From the NCBI GenBank assembly GCA_022575985.1, contig JAKSXM010000007.1:12712501-12776500 (forward strand): 64,000 bases of DNA. The letters are read 5' to 3'. Source of the stretch: Anagrus nilaparvatae. Lineage: Eukaryota; Arthropoda; Insecta; Hymenoptera; Mymaridae. Positions 22,866-35,486 of this stretch are shown in pieces (position 1 is the stretch's first letter; each line of letters begins with the position of its first letter). The notes under the pieces are model-generated. The model worked only from the letters and a program-made list of their open reading frames with translations, was not told the origin of the DNA and searched no databases. The translations under genes were made by a program, and so were the position numbers.

Positions 22866-24683
22866 TATTAAAATATATTTTGATTACTTGTAATTTACAT
22901 TTATTTTTGATTGTATAAAAAATAATGCATGAATAAGTTTTTATCTAGCTTTTATTTTTATTTAGCTGGGAGAATTTAATCAAGATAAATTAAAATAATT
23001 TATATTTTTTTATTTTATGTAAAATTTCAAGATCATTAGAAAAATAATTAATCTTGATTTATTTTTTTAAATATTTTTTTTTGTTTTTATAATTTCTGTA
23101 ATTTCAACGATACATAAAATATTGTAACATTTTTAATTATCAATATGAGCTTTGCATGTAATTAATATTTTAAAGAAATAAATAATTTTCAAAAAAGTAT
23201 GTAAGTCTTAATCGAATAGAATTATTATACAATTTCAAAATTAAATTTATAAAATTAATTAAAAGTTACTTTAAATTACAATAATAATTTTTGAACAAAA
23301 TGACATTTATTCTAATACATTAAAAAAAAAAAAATTACTTTTACAAAGAATATATAAATTTAAATTAAAAAAAGAAATAAGAAAGCGAAACTATATTATA
23401 TATACTTTGGAATTTTTCAATTATCGATTTCCGATTAAGAGATTTATAATTAGTTAAAAACTATTTTAAAAGTTAGTTTTTAATGATAAGTTTATATTAC
23501 TATAGATTACTTTTTGTTAAATAAAAAAAAAATAGAAATATATTTTTAAGTATAGCATAAAATTCCCTTCGGAGACTTTTTTTAAAAGAAAATTTGAAAG
23601 TTTTCAAATATTAGGTATATTAGTCAGACATGCCAATTGGCCTACTAAAATTCTAATACACATACAAAACTAGAATTCCAATTTAATAGTAATAGATACA
23701 TAGACCATAGTTTAGTTTAACTCATGTATATGTTTTCTTTATTGTGGTAAATTTATAGATTACTACTATACAAGATCAATTTATGTGAGAAAATGCAATT
23801 GACAATATTATTACTCACGTAATAGAAATACATAGTAATATTATATTGGTATTTTATGTATCACGTATGTAGTTTAAGATATAATTCATAATTTTTTTAT
23901 TGCTGTTATATATAAATATAGATCTCACTCTATTGGTTAAAATATATTACATTTTATGCATGAGACTTTTGAATTTATTGTAATAAGTAGAATTGCTACA
24001 CTGAGAAAAATGATACTGTAGATAAGTTATCGATATTTATGTTTGAGATGATCTAGGTGATTATTTGAGCAAAATTTAAAAAATTTACAGTTTTAAATGT
24101 ATGTTCAGAAATTTTGAGCTTTTTGAAGTTCTAATGATAATTAAAAAACTTAAAATAATTTAATTCTTGAGCCTTTGAAATTTCAAAAAAATCCAGAAAT
24201 TTAAAATTCCATCATTCCTTGGCTTACAAGTAAAAATTTTCAATTTCTATTACCTCATATACTCAAGGCTATAATTAACACTAAAAAACCATAATCTACA
24301 CTCCTCCTCAGAACATTTTCATCAAAAATTTAACAAAACATTTTCACCAAAAATTAATTAAAAAATACTCACTTTTAGCAAATAATTTAATTTTATAACA
24401 ATATTAATAATTATAAATTTTCAACAAAAATACAGTATTTTAAATAATAAAAAAGATATTGAGTGAATTAAATGTATAATATAGAGCGAATAATTAAAAT
24501 TTAACTCGCTTATAATTATAACAAAATATACATTAAAATAATAATAACAGATATATAAATATAAAATACGATAATATCAATAAAGCATACTCGATATTAT
24601 TATTATTAATGCACAATTACCAAAATGCCTCTCTATATCTAAAATATAGAACATTTATGATATATCAAAATATAATCTTATCC

Positions 24684-24715
<32 letters not shown>

Positions 24716-24840
24716 ATCTTATATAATATATCATTTTAATATATGAAGAAAATTTTCAATTCTCTCCATACACATGCTACTAAATCATATATATAAATGT
24801 GTTAGTTAGAATATTGGTAAAATAGTACTCATAGTATAGA

Positions 24841-24990
24841 GAGACCAATTTCAACCGGAATCAGGCAATTGGGCTTGCCGAAGCATTATGCGGTTCGAAC
24901 AATAAGATTAATGTTACTTACTCTCTCTTTTACCCTGAGGATTTCCTATATAAACGAACTTTCAAACCCTTGTGTGGTTCTCTATACTCT
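24841..24990 (+). other. GC-richer pocket with TATA-like element
   Basis: The stretch 24845-24900 is much less AT-rich than its surroundings and contains a small hairpin, GGCAA paired with TTGCC, followed by GCGGTTCGAAC. A CTATATAAAC box follows at about 24950. It could be a small promoter or an RNA fragment, but I cannot assign a family. No coding frame follows. Confidence 0.2.
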
Positions 24991-25439
24991 CATTTATGCA
25001 TACCTATACACTTTGAAACATGTTTGATATAACTTTCTATTACGCAAAAAAATTTTTTTTTTTAGTCACTTTATTTGAAATAATGCTTGATCATTCTCAA
25101 TTTCATTATTTATTCTACTCGCTTATTTTTTTTTAATTTTATTTTGTTTTTGTATGAAAAAATCTTGAAATATGTTTGCAAAAAAAGAAAGCTAATATTG
25201 GCTTAACATCTGAATGATTGATGTTTGAAATTAAGCTATTTTTTTTTCTGTATTTTTAATTTACTTTTTGTGTATTACTTGTTTATTTTTGGTTTAATTA
25301 TGGTTATTACTCATTTTTGTAGATATTAGGCTGGATGTTGTTTGGAATAACTTGGCTTATTTTTTTAATTTATAGATGCTAAAAGTGCCAATCTCAAAAA
25401 ATGACCAATAGGAGCCATTATGATAATTAAATATCTAGG

Positions 25440-25600
25440 ACCGAGATATACAGAGCATGTAATTTCAAGCTCTGTAAACTATGTAATTTTACAATTTCTC
25501 GAGGGAATTTTCGCTACAAAACTTGAGATTGTGTAATTTACAAGCAGAGCTTGTGCATAACCAATGTCTCTGCAGGTATGAGGATCCTGGTAATCGTTAT
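25440..25600. repeat. Short inverted-repeat pocket
   Basis: AAGCTCTGTAAA (about 25469) and TTTACAAGCAGAGCTT (about 25537) are imperfectly complementary, in a less AT-rich patch that also holds CTGCAG|GTATGAG, a donor-like string. Probably a decayed element. Confidence 0.35.
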
Positions 25601-26569
25601 TAATGCAATATAAAGTTGCTCTACGTGCTGATGTTTTAGAAAAATCTACTTTTTTTTATACTATGGTCACGCCAAAAATTTAAAAAATAAACATTTTCAT
25701 TTACAATTTATATAAATTGTCGTACTATTAGAGTTGTACATCCAATACAAAAAAATTAACTTTGATATTTTTTGAATTCAAAAGAGCAAAAATTCTACCT
25801 TCTAAAATTCTAGATTACCAATAAATTTAAATCAGCGTCTAGCCTAATATGCACAAAAAACGATTATATATGACATTAAAAAATAAATAAATTAAAGTCT
25901 ATAACAAACTAAAAAAGATAATGAATTTTGATTTAAATGAGATAAATAATTACTTTTATAAAATATATTATTATATTAGAAAAGTGTTATATTTAATATA
26001 TAAATTATTAAAATTTAAATCTCTGTTTATATATAAATATTATTTTAATAACGTCAGCATACTTTGTATAATTCATTTATGAGAAAATTGGATCAATAAT
26101 TAATTATAAGTTGTATATGCACTTACTACAATTTCATTAATTTATTTATTTTTAATTATTTAATAATTTAAATAATTGCTTGATGTGTATCTGAATAATT
26201 TTTAATTAAAAATTGTTTTTTGCTGGTTGATATACTTAATTGTATGAAATTATTAGAATTAGTTTAGCAAAATAGAATTTTATTTATTGTTAAGAAAAAG
26301 TTATGAGAACATTTTATGAAAAATTAAGGGAATGGAACAGTTTGATAAATAGTAAAATATCTTTGAGAATTCTTCGAAAGTTCAAATTTAATACTAAAAC
26401 AAAATTTTTTGAGTATTATATATATCAGAATAAATTATTATCAAACTATTTATTGTCTCACTCTTTCTTGTTCAAGAGATCATATTTGATAATGAAACAT
26501 AAAATAAAAAATAAGTAAACACTATAAAAATATATTGCTCAAATCAAGCAAAACTTACATATCATTATA

Positions 26570-26800
26570 ATGGTTTTCGGGTTGGTCACGTGATACAGTG
26601 GGTTTTTAGTGAAGACCAAGACAGCTCAACATTTAAGCATAGGAGTTGGCGTGGTCTTCCAGAAAGAATACTCGAGGAAAACATTTGTTTTCCTCGAGTA
26701 TTCTTTATGGAAGACCACGCCAGCTGAATAGCTTATACGCAGGGTGGTCGTTGTTTTCGCTAAAAAGCTCCAATGTCACGTGACCAGCCCGAAATACCTT
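26570..26800. mobile_element. 231-bp palindromic element with CACGTG at both ends
   Basis: The ends TTTTCGGGTTGGTCACGTGA and TCACGTGACCAGCCCGAAAT are inverted. The arms pair with several mismatches to a central near-perfect hairpin (CTCGAGGAAAAC, loop ATTT, GTTTTCCTCGAG at 26671-26698). GTCACGTGAT (26585-26594) and the symmetrical GTCACGTGAC (26775-26784) are E-box sites. The element is strikingly less AT-rich than its surroundings. It has no protein of its own, and the minus-strand frame at 26705-26953 is partly element and partly flank. Confidence 0.8.
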
Positions 26801-27336
26801 ATTAAATAAACTGCGATCTTGCCCAACTTTTTTTTTATTACCGAGGTTCGTACATAATTTTTCTGCGCCAATGTGCAGAGAAAATTCGCGTTTTTCAGTT
26901 GCTGATACACGAAAGAAAAAAATGAATACTGTAATTATTTTTTTATTGAGCAAAAATGCTATATATTTTTTGAGTTAAACTGTACCAATAAATCACTTAA
27001 TTATTTTCTTTTATAAAGAAGAAAAATAATATTGCGTAAAAATACAAATTTTAATAAAAAAACCTAAAAAATAGTATTAGTATTTACATAATCAATTATA
27101 GATTTTTTAAATACTTCATATCGTTATATCAAATTAATTCATACCAATGCGCAACATGAGAACAAATTTTAAAAGTTAAAGAATATTTATTAAGAAGGGA
27201 ATTTCAAAACAAGCGAGTCTAGCTATCCCAAAATTTTAATTTCTATAATCATTATACATTTATTTACAGCTTATTTATTTAATTTATGTTATTTTACGTT
27301 TATTATAATTTTATTCTAATACGATATTTTCAATTC

Positions 27337-27374
27337 TATTTATATTCTCAAGAATGCATTTCTCTTTCGAGAAA
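27337..27374 (-). repeat. TTTCTCGAAAGAGAAATG-TATAAATA motif, copy 1
   Basis: Minus-strand copy of a roughly 38-bp module: a 6-bp stem hairpin TTTCTC-GAAA-GAGAAA, then ATGCATTCTTGAGA, then TATAAATA. TTCTCGAA inside it matches the TTCnnGAA core of heat-shock elements. Confidence 0.7.
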
Positions 27375-27755
27375 TAATAATCGTCGTGGTAGGTGAACCT
27401 ACAGCCTCGCCTACAGCGCTACAGTCGCGCCACAGAATTGGTACTATTGAGAATAGCCAGAGTAAATCTTAAACTTGAACTGGGAAACTAATAAAATTTT
27501 TTTTTATTATTTATAAAAAAATAAAAATTTTATATTTTAAAAAACAAGTTTTATTAAAAATCATATTTATATTATCTCGTATATTATTAATTTATACTTT
27601 TTGAGAACAATTTTTATAAATAGCAAGAAACTAATTTTCGAGCTAATTTTACTAGTTTCCCAGTTCAAGTTTAAGATTTACTTTGGCTATTCTCAATAGA
27701 ACCGATTCGGTTGGATTCGGTGGCGTTGTAGGTTCACCTAGTACGACGATTATTA

Positions 27756-27793
27756 TTTCTCGAAAGAGAAATGCATTCTTGAAAGTATAAATA
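27756..27793 (+). repeat. TTTCTCGAAAGAGAAATG-TATAAATA motif, copy 2
   Basis: Plus-strand copy in the right arm of the same foldback element, with GAAAG in place of GAGAG before TATAAATA. It is the mirror partner of copy 1. Confidence 0.7.
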
Positions 27794-28054
27794 GGATTGA
27801 AAATATAATTGAATCAAATTATAATAAACCTAAAATAGCATAAATTATATAAATACGCTGTATATAAATGTAATAGTTAAAGAAATTAACATTTTGGAAA
27901 GCTAGACTCGCTTGTTAAAAATTCCCTTCTTAATAAATATTCTGTAACGAGTTGAGTAACTTTAAAAATTTTGATTTCATGTTGCACATTGGCATGAATT
28001 AATTTGATTTAACGATATAAAGTATTTATATATAATCTATAATTGATTATGTAA

Positions 28055-30777
28055 AATTAAATATAATGTTAAAAACTTGCTTTTTTATTGTATTTTAATA
28101 TATATAAGTACTTTAACTTTAATTTAAAGCAACTATAAGTAATTAACCCTTTTTTCAGAACGTGTAAATTCCTCTGAAACTATCCTTTAATAAAACCTTA
28201 TAAAAATTTTTTACAAAATTTTATAAATTGCTTGCTTTAGCTACAGCTAATTCACTTTTATATATAACTATATAGAAAAGACGTAAGTCAGATTAAGGTC
28301 AGCAAAGTTCTATATTGTTAGATTAGATACAGCCAAAGTCTAATACGAAAACGAATTGGAAACGTTTTATACCGGAATTTTAATCCGGATTAATTTGAGA
28401 TAAATGACTGAAACTCTTTATAGATATATTAAATAATCGATATCAAATATATATTATTCCTTTTTTCAAAAAAATATAAAACTTTAAACGCTTTTAGGAT
28501 TTTCTACTTTTTATTTTTCTTTTTCTGGCAAATTATCAAAAAGATTATATTATTACCTACATGTTGAAAAATTTAATGTAAAAATGAAAGTATTGAAAAT
28601 TTATGTGTGGTACCTTTTTTTTGGGATTTACTTTATTATTATTATTATTATTGTCAGAAAGATATTTTTAAAGTTTTAAACAAATATGTGGATTTGAAAA
28701 TTAATTCTAGCGAGTTATTTTGTAAAATTATGTCGAATTAAAACTTTTAAATCCTACATAATCCTAATTTTAAAAAAAATTTTCTGTTAATTTGGATACT
28801 GAATTTCAAAAAAGTAAAATTTAACATATATTTTATTTAAATATCCGACATTAATTATTTTAGTTAATGCATTTTTAAAAGCACATAAAATACAAATTTA
28901 AAAACGTAGGTACCTCGCGTAATAAAAAAATTATTATATTTTAATTCATTAAAATTTTATATAGATAAAAAAGTCATAATAAAAAAAGAAAAAATTGTGA
29001 AAAAAAGATATTATATTAAAAGTTATATATATAAGTTAATTAATACTATATAGTTTTTAACTAAAAAGCTGTTTAAATGAATTATATATTTTACTTAAAA
29101 GCTTTTATATAAATTTCATAAGCAAATTTTCTATTGTATTTTATAATTATTTTACATGTCACATTTTATTATACTTTGCATGTACACCTATAGAAAAATA
29201 TTCGTTAACTATATCTTTTATTTTTTAGTTTTTTAGGTTGTTTTATTGTATATGGTTGGTTCTTTGTGTTTTTGGGTATAATTTTTAAGGAGGTTTTGGA
29301 TAAAAATTAAGGTTTGATTGGTTTTTAAGGGTTAAGAGCCCTGTGAAATTAAATAGTGGCTCATTTTTGGGAGGTTTTATTTGGGGTCTATTGCGTCCTT
29401 TAATGGGTCAGTTTTCAAATAGCCGAGTTTGGTGTCGTTTTAGAGGAGTTAATCATATAGAGAATAATTTTTTTTTTTTATAAACGTTTTTCTACCCAAC
29501 TATACGTTCATTATTTTTTCATTTTTTGATAAAAAACTAAATTATTAACCAAATTACAAAATAAAGGGTATTTTCGCCTGAATCAACAAAAATTTTAATA
29601 AAAAAGCATACATATTAAAATATATATTATAATCTGCAATAATAAAAAATAAGAAAAAATTTCAAATCATAAAAAGAAAAAAAAATGAAAAAGAAAAAAT
29701 TTTCATCTTAAAAAATTGTAATCTCAAATGTGCAATGCATAAAAGAAAGTATTCTCCAGAGAATTTCATCATCTAAAATTTTTAACTTTCTTCATAAGAA
29801 CTATCTGCCATTTACTTTGAAACAATACGATTGTTTGGATACATTTAAAATCCATATCATGAAATACCTATTATATCTACAAAAAACACCAGATCTTTTT
29901 AAGAAATAATCAAGTTAAAATATACTTTTTTTCTTTTGTCAAAAATATGTCTAAATATTAAAATTTAAATCATAATTAAGCAAAAATTGTTATTATTCAT
30001 ATATTAAATTTAATTTAATTTTCATTTTTATTATTATTATATTTTATAATATTAATTATATTCATATTTATTTTTATTCACTTAAATTTTATGTATGTAC
30101 TATGTACTTATACTCTTAACCATTATACAATATTGTATCATATTGCGCATCGGCCATGCCTGCGCCAAATTTTTTCAAAATAAATAAATAAATAAATAAA
30201 CTAAACATTGCATTTTTTTTTGGGTCACTTTTATTTTATGAAATTTAAAATTTGCAATCATATAGGTATTATTTACAAGAAAATTTATAATATAATCAAA
30301 AGCAAAATAATTTTAATCATATTGTTTTTTTGAAATTGATATATTGATAATTAGAATTTTAGTTCAGTATAATACATGCACTGAAAAAACAATCCGGTTG
30401 CCGCGAACTGAATTTATTCAGTTGATGCTACCGGAATATTCGGTTGGCGTCACTGGTAGTGAAACTCATTTTTTTAAAATTTTATTTGCGTTTCAAGATA
30501 TAGGTTATGCAATAGCTTAAAACAAATCTAAAATTCTGGCTGCCACACCTGGATTTTTTTTAGCGTTCTAATCTAGCGCTTCATAAGGCAAAATTTCTAA
30601 ATTTTAGTGCTTACGATATAAAGAAGTAGCACAAATGAAATCTGATATTCATTATTTGCTTCATATATGATATTAGGTACATACACTTTTCAATCTTCAA
30701 CATTCACCAAAATTAAGGTTCCGATTACATTAATATATATATATTAAATTACTAAAAATGTATTTTATTTTCCGTCT
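28055..30777. other. AT-rich non-coding stretch with microsatellites
   Basis: A TTA/ATT run lies at about 28632-28653, an AAAT run at 30180-30200 and a CACTGAAAAAA end at 30379. A poorly AT patch at 29240-29450 is G/T-rich low complexity. No gene is seen. Confidence 0.6.
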
Positions 30778-30815
30778 TATTTATAGTATCAAGAATACAT
30801 TTCTCTTTCGAGAAA
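30778..30815 (-). repeat. TTTCTCGAAAGAGAAATG motif, copy 3
   Basis: Minus-strand copy with ATGTATTCTTGATAC and a TATAAATA end. Together with the plus copy at 32527 it could mark the two arms of a larger element, as copies 1 and 2 do, with outward-pointing motifs, but the flanks pair only weakly. Confidence 0.65.
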
Positions 30816-30928
30816 CGAATTAATTTATAACTGCTTGTAAGTATACAATTAACATCAATTTATCTTCATTTTGCTTGATTATTTTTTGTTATTCATATTT
30901 TTATACAAAATAAGTTTACCATTTATTT

Positions 30929-31192
30929 ATAGTCCTGTCGCCAGCAATGCTATTTAATGCCAGGAAATCCTAAAATAGCATATAAGTTCCATGAAAAAAA
31001 ATGGGTGGTATTTATGTTTTTTGACCCGCTAAACACGAATCCGGGGTCTATTTTGCGAAATTCGTGGTCAATTTTTTTTTATTACAAATTATTGGCCAAT
31101 TTCGCCAAAAAACATAAATACCACCCATTTTTTTCCATGGAACTTTTATGGCATTTTATGGCATTAAATAGCATTGCTGGCGACAGGACTAT
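30929..31192. mobile_element. 264-bp TIR/foldback element
   Basis: ATAGTCCTGTCGCCAGCAAT at the left and ATTGCTGGCGACAGGACTAT at the right are perfect inverted ends. Complementarity continues inward through GGGTGGTATTTATGTTTTTTG and its mirror in the middle. The open frame at 30957-31217 is created by this palindrome and is not a gene. It is probably a recent MITE-like insertion. Confidence 0.85.
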
Positions 31193-32526
31193 TATTAGCA
31201 TTATGAATTTTTATTAAAAATTTTCTCGAAAATTTTAAAATAAAGTCTAAAAAAAAATTCAATAAAAAATATGATATAGTTAATCATTAGTTTTGAAATA
31301 TCAAAATAAATAAAGTAAAATAAAAAAATAAAAAAGAAAAATATAATTTTAAAGAATTTTAGGTCAAATAAACCTATTGTCACGAATTAACAACCTTCAA
31401 TTGTCCAATACACACACACATACATATATACCACTTAGTTAGTTTTCCACTAGAGTAAATTGTGGCTTTTTAAATCTTGTTTTAGAAAAAAATAAATTTC
31501 ACTTTCTCTCTCTGTATTATTATTTTTTTTATATCTGAATTATTCGAACCACTTGATTTTCAAGGTAGACTGATTTCTAGACTAAAAAGTTTATTTTTTA
31601 TTTTTTTGTGTTCATGTATGGTCAACTAAACTTTACTTATATATAATACGATAACTTATATGTCTATTGTGTTTTATTTTTTATGTCAAAGATTTTTATA
31701 TCAATTATCGATACTCTGTTTTTTTTTTGTATTCTTTAAAAATATTTGTTGTGACTTATTTTCAATTTGAAACTTAAGTAAAATTAAGGATTAATACGTA
31801 ATAAAGCTTTTTTATTAGTGAAAGCAAAGCTAGAAAAAAGTAGAATCCAAAACTGAGACTATACTCATCTTAAGAGGAAAGTAGCACAAAAAATTTAATT
31901 TCAGATGCATTTAAAAAATAATTCATAAATAAACAATTTTACAACTTTCAGTTATTAACTATTCGTTTGACCATGTTAAAAATGGTTTCAACACTGATTT
32001 TAACGGTTTTACCTAACAGATAGTTTTTTACTCGGTTTTTTACGCAAGTTTTAGAATTTGTTGTGTTCAAGCTTGGATCAGTTTTTGAAAAATCTGTACC
32101 TCAGAATTTTTATAATCAGATCCATAACAAATATTTTATGTTTAAGATAAATTGTAAAAATATTTTATTTTTTTAAAAAGAAAAATAATTTTATTTAATG
32201 TTTTTTTTAAGTAAAAAGTATTTTATTTATTATTAGTAATTTAATTTATTTAATCCTTTTTGCAAGTTTTATTTGAATAATTTAATATATTACGTACAAT
32301 GTCTTTTTTTTATCATTGATAAAAATTTGAGGCATACTTTATTTATTTACTCAGATCAATTTAATATGAAATTAACATAATACTTGTTCTACAAATTGTC
32401 ATATAAATTTAAGAATTATATATATGAGGACCTAATTGAAATATCTATATAAACAGCTATTGATATAGAAAAATGAGTATGTAGCAGTCGTGTAGCAGTG
32501 TATAGTAGAAGCAAAAATATTTTTTA
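31193..32526. other. AT-rich non-coding stretch
   Basis: Lies between motif copies 3 and 4. It holds AT-rich low-complexity DNA without a recognisable gene or transposase remnant. Confidence 0.55.
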
Positions 32527-32564
32527 TTTCTCGAAAGAGAAATGCGTTCTTGAGAGTATAAATA
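32527..32564 (+). repeat. TTTCTCGAAAGAGAAATG-TATAAATA motif, copy 4
   Basis: Plus-strand copy, ATGCGTTCTTGAGAG then TATAAATA. The 40 bases upstream (AGCAGTGTATA, AAAATATTTTTT) and the TATCAAA block downstream resemble those around copy 6 at 37629, so the repeat is longer than the motif alone. Confidence 0.7.
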
Positions 32565-32784
32565 ACACTGAAAGTATCAAACATAAAATTAAATAAACAC
32601 TAACTTAAATTATAAATATACAATATTTCTTGAATTATTTTGAGTATACATCATGGATGCTATTGGTCTCATTTTTTAACTGTTTTTTAAATGCAACTAT
32701 TGGATTGTTTTTTTACGATTCATGTTCAGAGGATATATTATCACTTTCAGTTTCTTCCTTATTATTTTTGGTTTCATTGAAATC

Positions 32785-34048
32785 CATACTGCCGTACAGG
32801 AGTAAAAAGGCAATATCTCGAGATTTTATGAAAAATGAGATTTTTATATGTGCATAATCGTGAAAAAAAAATCTATCCAGTGGTGCAAAAATTATTTTGA
32901 TATCACTGATAACAAAAAAGTTAGCACTGCATATCTCGAAGGTTTCATGTATTTGATAAAATTTAACATGGAATTAAAAAAAAAATACATGAAATAAATG
33001 CATATCTCGAGATATTGCTTTTCTTCTCCTGTACGGCAGAGCAGCGCGCATGGAAAAAAATATTTCAATACAGGAGAAGAAAGGCAATATCTCGATATTG
33101 CTTTTCTTCTCCTGTATTTAACGTGATGTAGGAGTCATCGATTTTTAAATTTTGCACATCTCTAAAATAAAGTACTAAAAATATTAATACTTATTATTAA
33201 TTAATTTAGTAATAATTTATTTACAGCTCGATTTGTTATTGTTGTACTTGTAGTTTATTACTTTTATAAATTTTTTAATCATTCCAAAAATATAAATGAG
33301 AAAAAAATTATTTAACTGAACTTAATTCATTAAATGTAAATATGTTTTTCGCTAGTCTACCTTTTTTACTATATAAATTATAAATAAACAAATATTTGGC
33401 GGCAAAGAACGTTATTATACAACTTTAAATAAAGTATGATAAGGGCGATTATTTTAAAAAAATATAAGAATGTGATATTTTTTTGTCATGTTTATGTTTT
33501 ATTATTTAAAATATTTGGTAGCAAATTTTTTTATTTATATGAAAGATTTGAAGTTATATAACTGCCAATTATGTTTTATTATTTTTGTTATTATTATAAA
33601 CATTTTTTTATTAAAAATATATAAAAAATACAAAAAAACAATATTTCAATATTATTAATTTTGTAATTTTAATAAAATAATTTATATTGAAAAGAATTAA
33701 AATTATTTCAATATGAGATGTTGCTTTTCTTTCGTGGACAAGAGCGGCGCCAAGCATCCTGAGTACATGAATTAAAATGCATATCTCGATATTGCTTTTC
33801 TTCTCCTGTATTATAAGCTGATTTGGCGCTGCTATTTTTGCATATCTCTTGTTTTTCATATAAGGAGTGGAAATTTTGGAAAAATTTTTTCACCAATGAA
33901 AAGAGCATGTCTTAATTACCTTAGAAACATATAAATTTTTTTTTAATTGTATATAAACCTTTCAAAATTAACCGAAACGCGTTTCTTTAAATATCTCGAA
34001 ATGAGTTAAAAGTGAGATATTGCCTTTTTACTCCTGTACGGCAGCATA
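32785..34048. mobile_element. Nested palindromic element with repeated TGCCGTACAGGAG units
   Basis: The outer ends ATACTGCCGTACAGGAG (32785) and CTCCTGTACGGCAGCAT (34032-34048) are inverted. Inside, variants of ATATTGCTTTTCTTCTCCTGTA occur at about 33010, 33098 and 33791, with an inverted partner at 33072. At 33069-33118 the unit and its inverse abut directly, and a CGGCAG extension recurs at 33040. This is best read as a non-autonomous element into which related units were nested or duplicated. Small open frames here (33611-33908 minus, 32630-32857 plus) are not called. Confidence 0.65.
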
Positions 34049-34156
34049 ATTAAGTATGTTGGATCAAATTCTTTAGCTTATTTTAAAACTTAAATATATA
34101 ATTGCGCTATACTTATGAATAATGAAACACATTTGCTTATTATATTTTTCTTGTTA

Positions 34157-34352
34157 GTGTCCAGAAAGTGCGTGTTATCTGGCCGCTGCGCTATTCGAAA
34201 AAACGCATTTTCTCGACACTGAGCAAGAAAAATTATGTTTTGTCCTTGGCCACAAAAAAAGGATGCCCCAAATCGCAGTTTACCATCCTCGGCTTCGCCT
34301 CGGACGGTAATTTACGTGCGATTTGGGCCATTCTTTACTTTTCTGGCCATGG
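34157..34352 (-). mobile_element. GTCCAGAAA-ended short element, copy A
   Basis: One end reads GTGTCCAGAAAGTGCG and the other, reversed, CATGGCCAGAAAAGTAAAG. A central palindrome CCGAGGCGAAGCCGAGG lies at about 34292-34308. The sequence matches in the opposite orientation the element at 42434-42636. It is less AT-rich than its surroundings and its open frame (34168-34356) is incidental. Confidence 0.7.
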
Positions 34353-35394
34353 GTAAAAATATACTATTTCAATAAAAGAACCCATACTTCATAAAAAAAT
34401 GAAAAAAAATTTAAAATGTTTATTTGTTTAAACAATTATGACGTGTTGAATTTTATTTTTGGGTCAATAATGCCATTTTTTCTAGACCTGAAACGAGAAC
34501 TGCATTACACACCTATGAGAGAAACCTTCTTTTTTCTCTGAAAACTAAAGTAAATAAATTTAGGAATTTCTCAAACCCACTTAGGTGTTAAAAAAAAATA
34601 AAATTTAAAAAAATTCATTCAAAAAGCATAACTAAACATGGTAAAAATACCAAAAAAACTAAATTCATTGATTTACTAAAATTGTAAATTTTGACAGTAA
34701 CGTGTATACAAATTATATATACGATGATAAATATGACACATTTAATCATAATTTTTTTTATTTTTTAATATAAAATTTATGTCAATATATTGCATTTGAT
34801 GTTTATACATTCATAAATATATTATGAAAATTTTCAAATAAATATTTTATCCGATAAAAACATCATTAATTATATGGAGAAAAAAATTTAAAAAATTTAA
34901 AATAATAAATAAAATGACATTATATATTCAGTTAAAAATTCATATTTTTTAAATTTTAAAGTATAATTAACTTTTATAATTATTAATTACGAATTTAACT
35001 GACCTACATTATTTTTAGTAAATTTTGTGGAACGCAGTTCCAGAAAATAATTTCATTCATTTTAACGAATGTAAAAATCTTTTGTGTTTTCAAATTTGTT
35101 TTATTTAGAACAAAATTTTTGATTAACATAAATAATTAAATAGTTTTCTATTATTTACAATCAAATATTTTAATTTAATTCAATTATCCAATTTAATCTA
35201 CAAAGAGAATTAAATTCTTTTATGTTATGTTCTCGTTTTTATGATAAATTCTAAATTGACGTTTATTAAATTGTATTAAATATTTTTAAATTATAGATGA
35301 AAATAGTTAATTTAACAATTTAATGCTTAAAATTATAATAAAATTAATAAAACAATTTTTCTAATTTAATTTTATTTCATTTGAATACATGGAT
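34353..35394. other. AT-rich non-coding stretch
   Basis: No gene or clear repeat is recognised. Confidence 0.6.
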
Positions 35395-35486
35395 ACACTA
35401 AAAAAAAAATTCAGTTGCCGCAAGTGCTACCCACTAGCGACAAATCGAAAAATTCCGCTTGCGACAAGCAAATTTTTTTTCAGTGT
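35395..35486. mobile_element. 92-bp CACTG/CACTA-ended mini element
   Basis: ACACTAAAAAAAAAATTCAG at the left and an AATTTTTTTTCAGTGT right end are imperfect inverted repeats. The inner motifs GTTGCCGC and GCGACAAGC extend the pairing. It is one of the shortest complete-looking members of the CACTG family in this window. Confidence 0.5.

Larger units (their letters stand above)
22866..26569. other. AT-rich non-coding stretch downstream of the UBL cluster
   Basis: Contains a long TA run at about 24685-24711, an unpaired ACACTGAG end at 23998 and the pockets described separately at 24841-24990 and 25440-25600. The frame at 26303-26518 has no recognisable features and is not called. Confidence 0.55.
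27083..28054. mobile_element. About 970-bp foldback element carrying the TTTCTCGAAAGAGAAATG motif in both arms
   Basis: The left outer end ACATAATCAATTATAGAT (about 27087) and the right outer end ATCTATAATTGATTATGT (about 28034-28051) are complementary, and imperfect pairing continues inward through matching patches to CCCAGTTCAAG near 27660 and CTTGAACTGGG near 27475. Each arm holds the motif and TATAAATA, pointing outward (27337-27374 minus; 27756-27793 plus). The inner arms contain GTAGGTTCACCTA-like sequence. The central spacer is AT-rich and no gene is present. Confidence 0.8.

Noticed and set aside
24845..24900. tRNA or snRNA gene in the GC-richer pocket
   Set aside because: GGTTCGAAC resembles a T-loop, but no acceptor stem, anticodon arm or A box can be drawn, and no snRNA core motif is present.
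30957..31217. 86-codon open frame
   Set aside because: It lies almost entirely inside the 264-bp palindromic element and has no protein features.
33611..33908. Two overlapping minus-strand frames of 66-82 codons
   Set aside because: They are formed by repeat units of the nested palindromic element and AT-rich flank.
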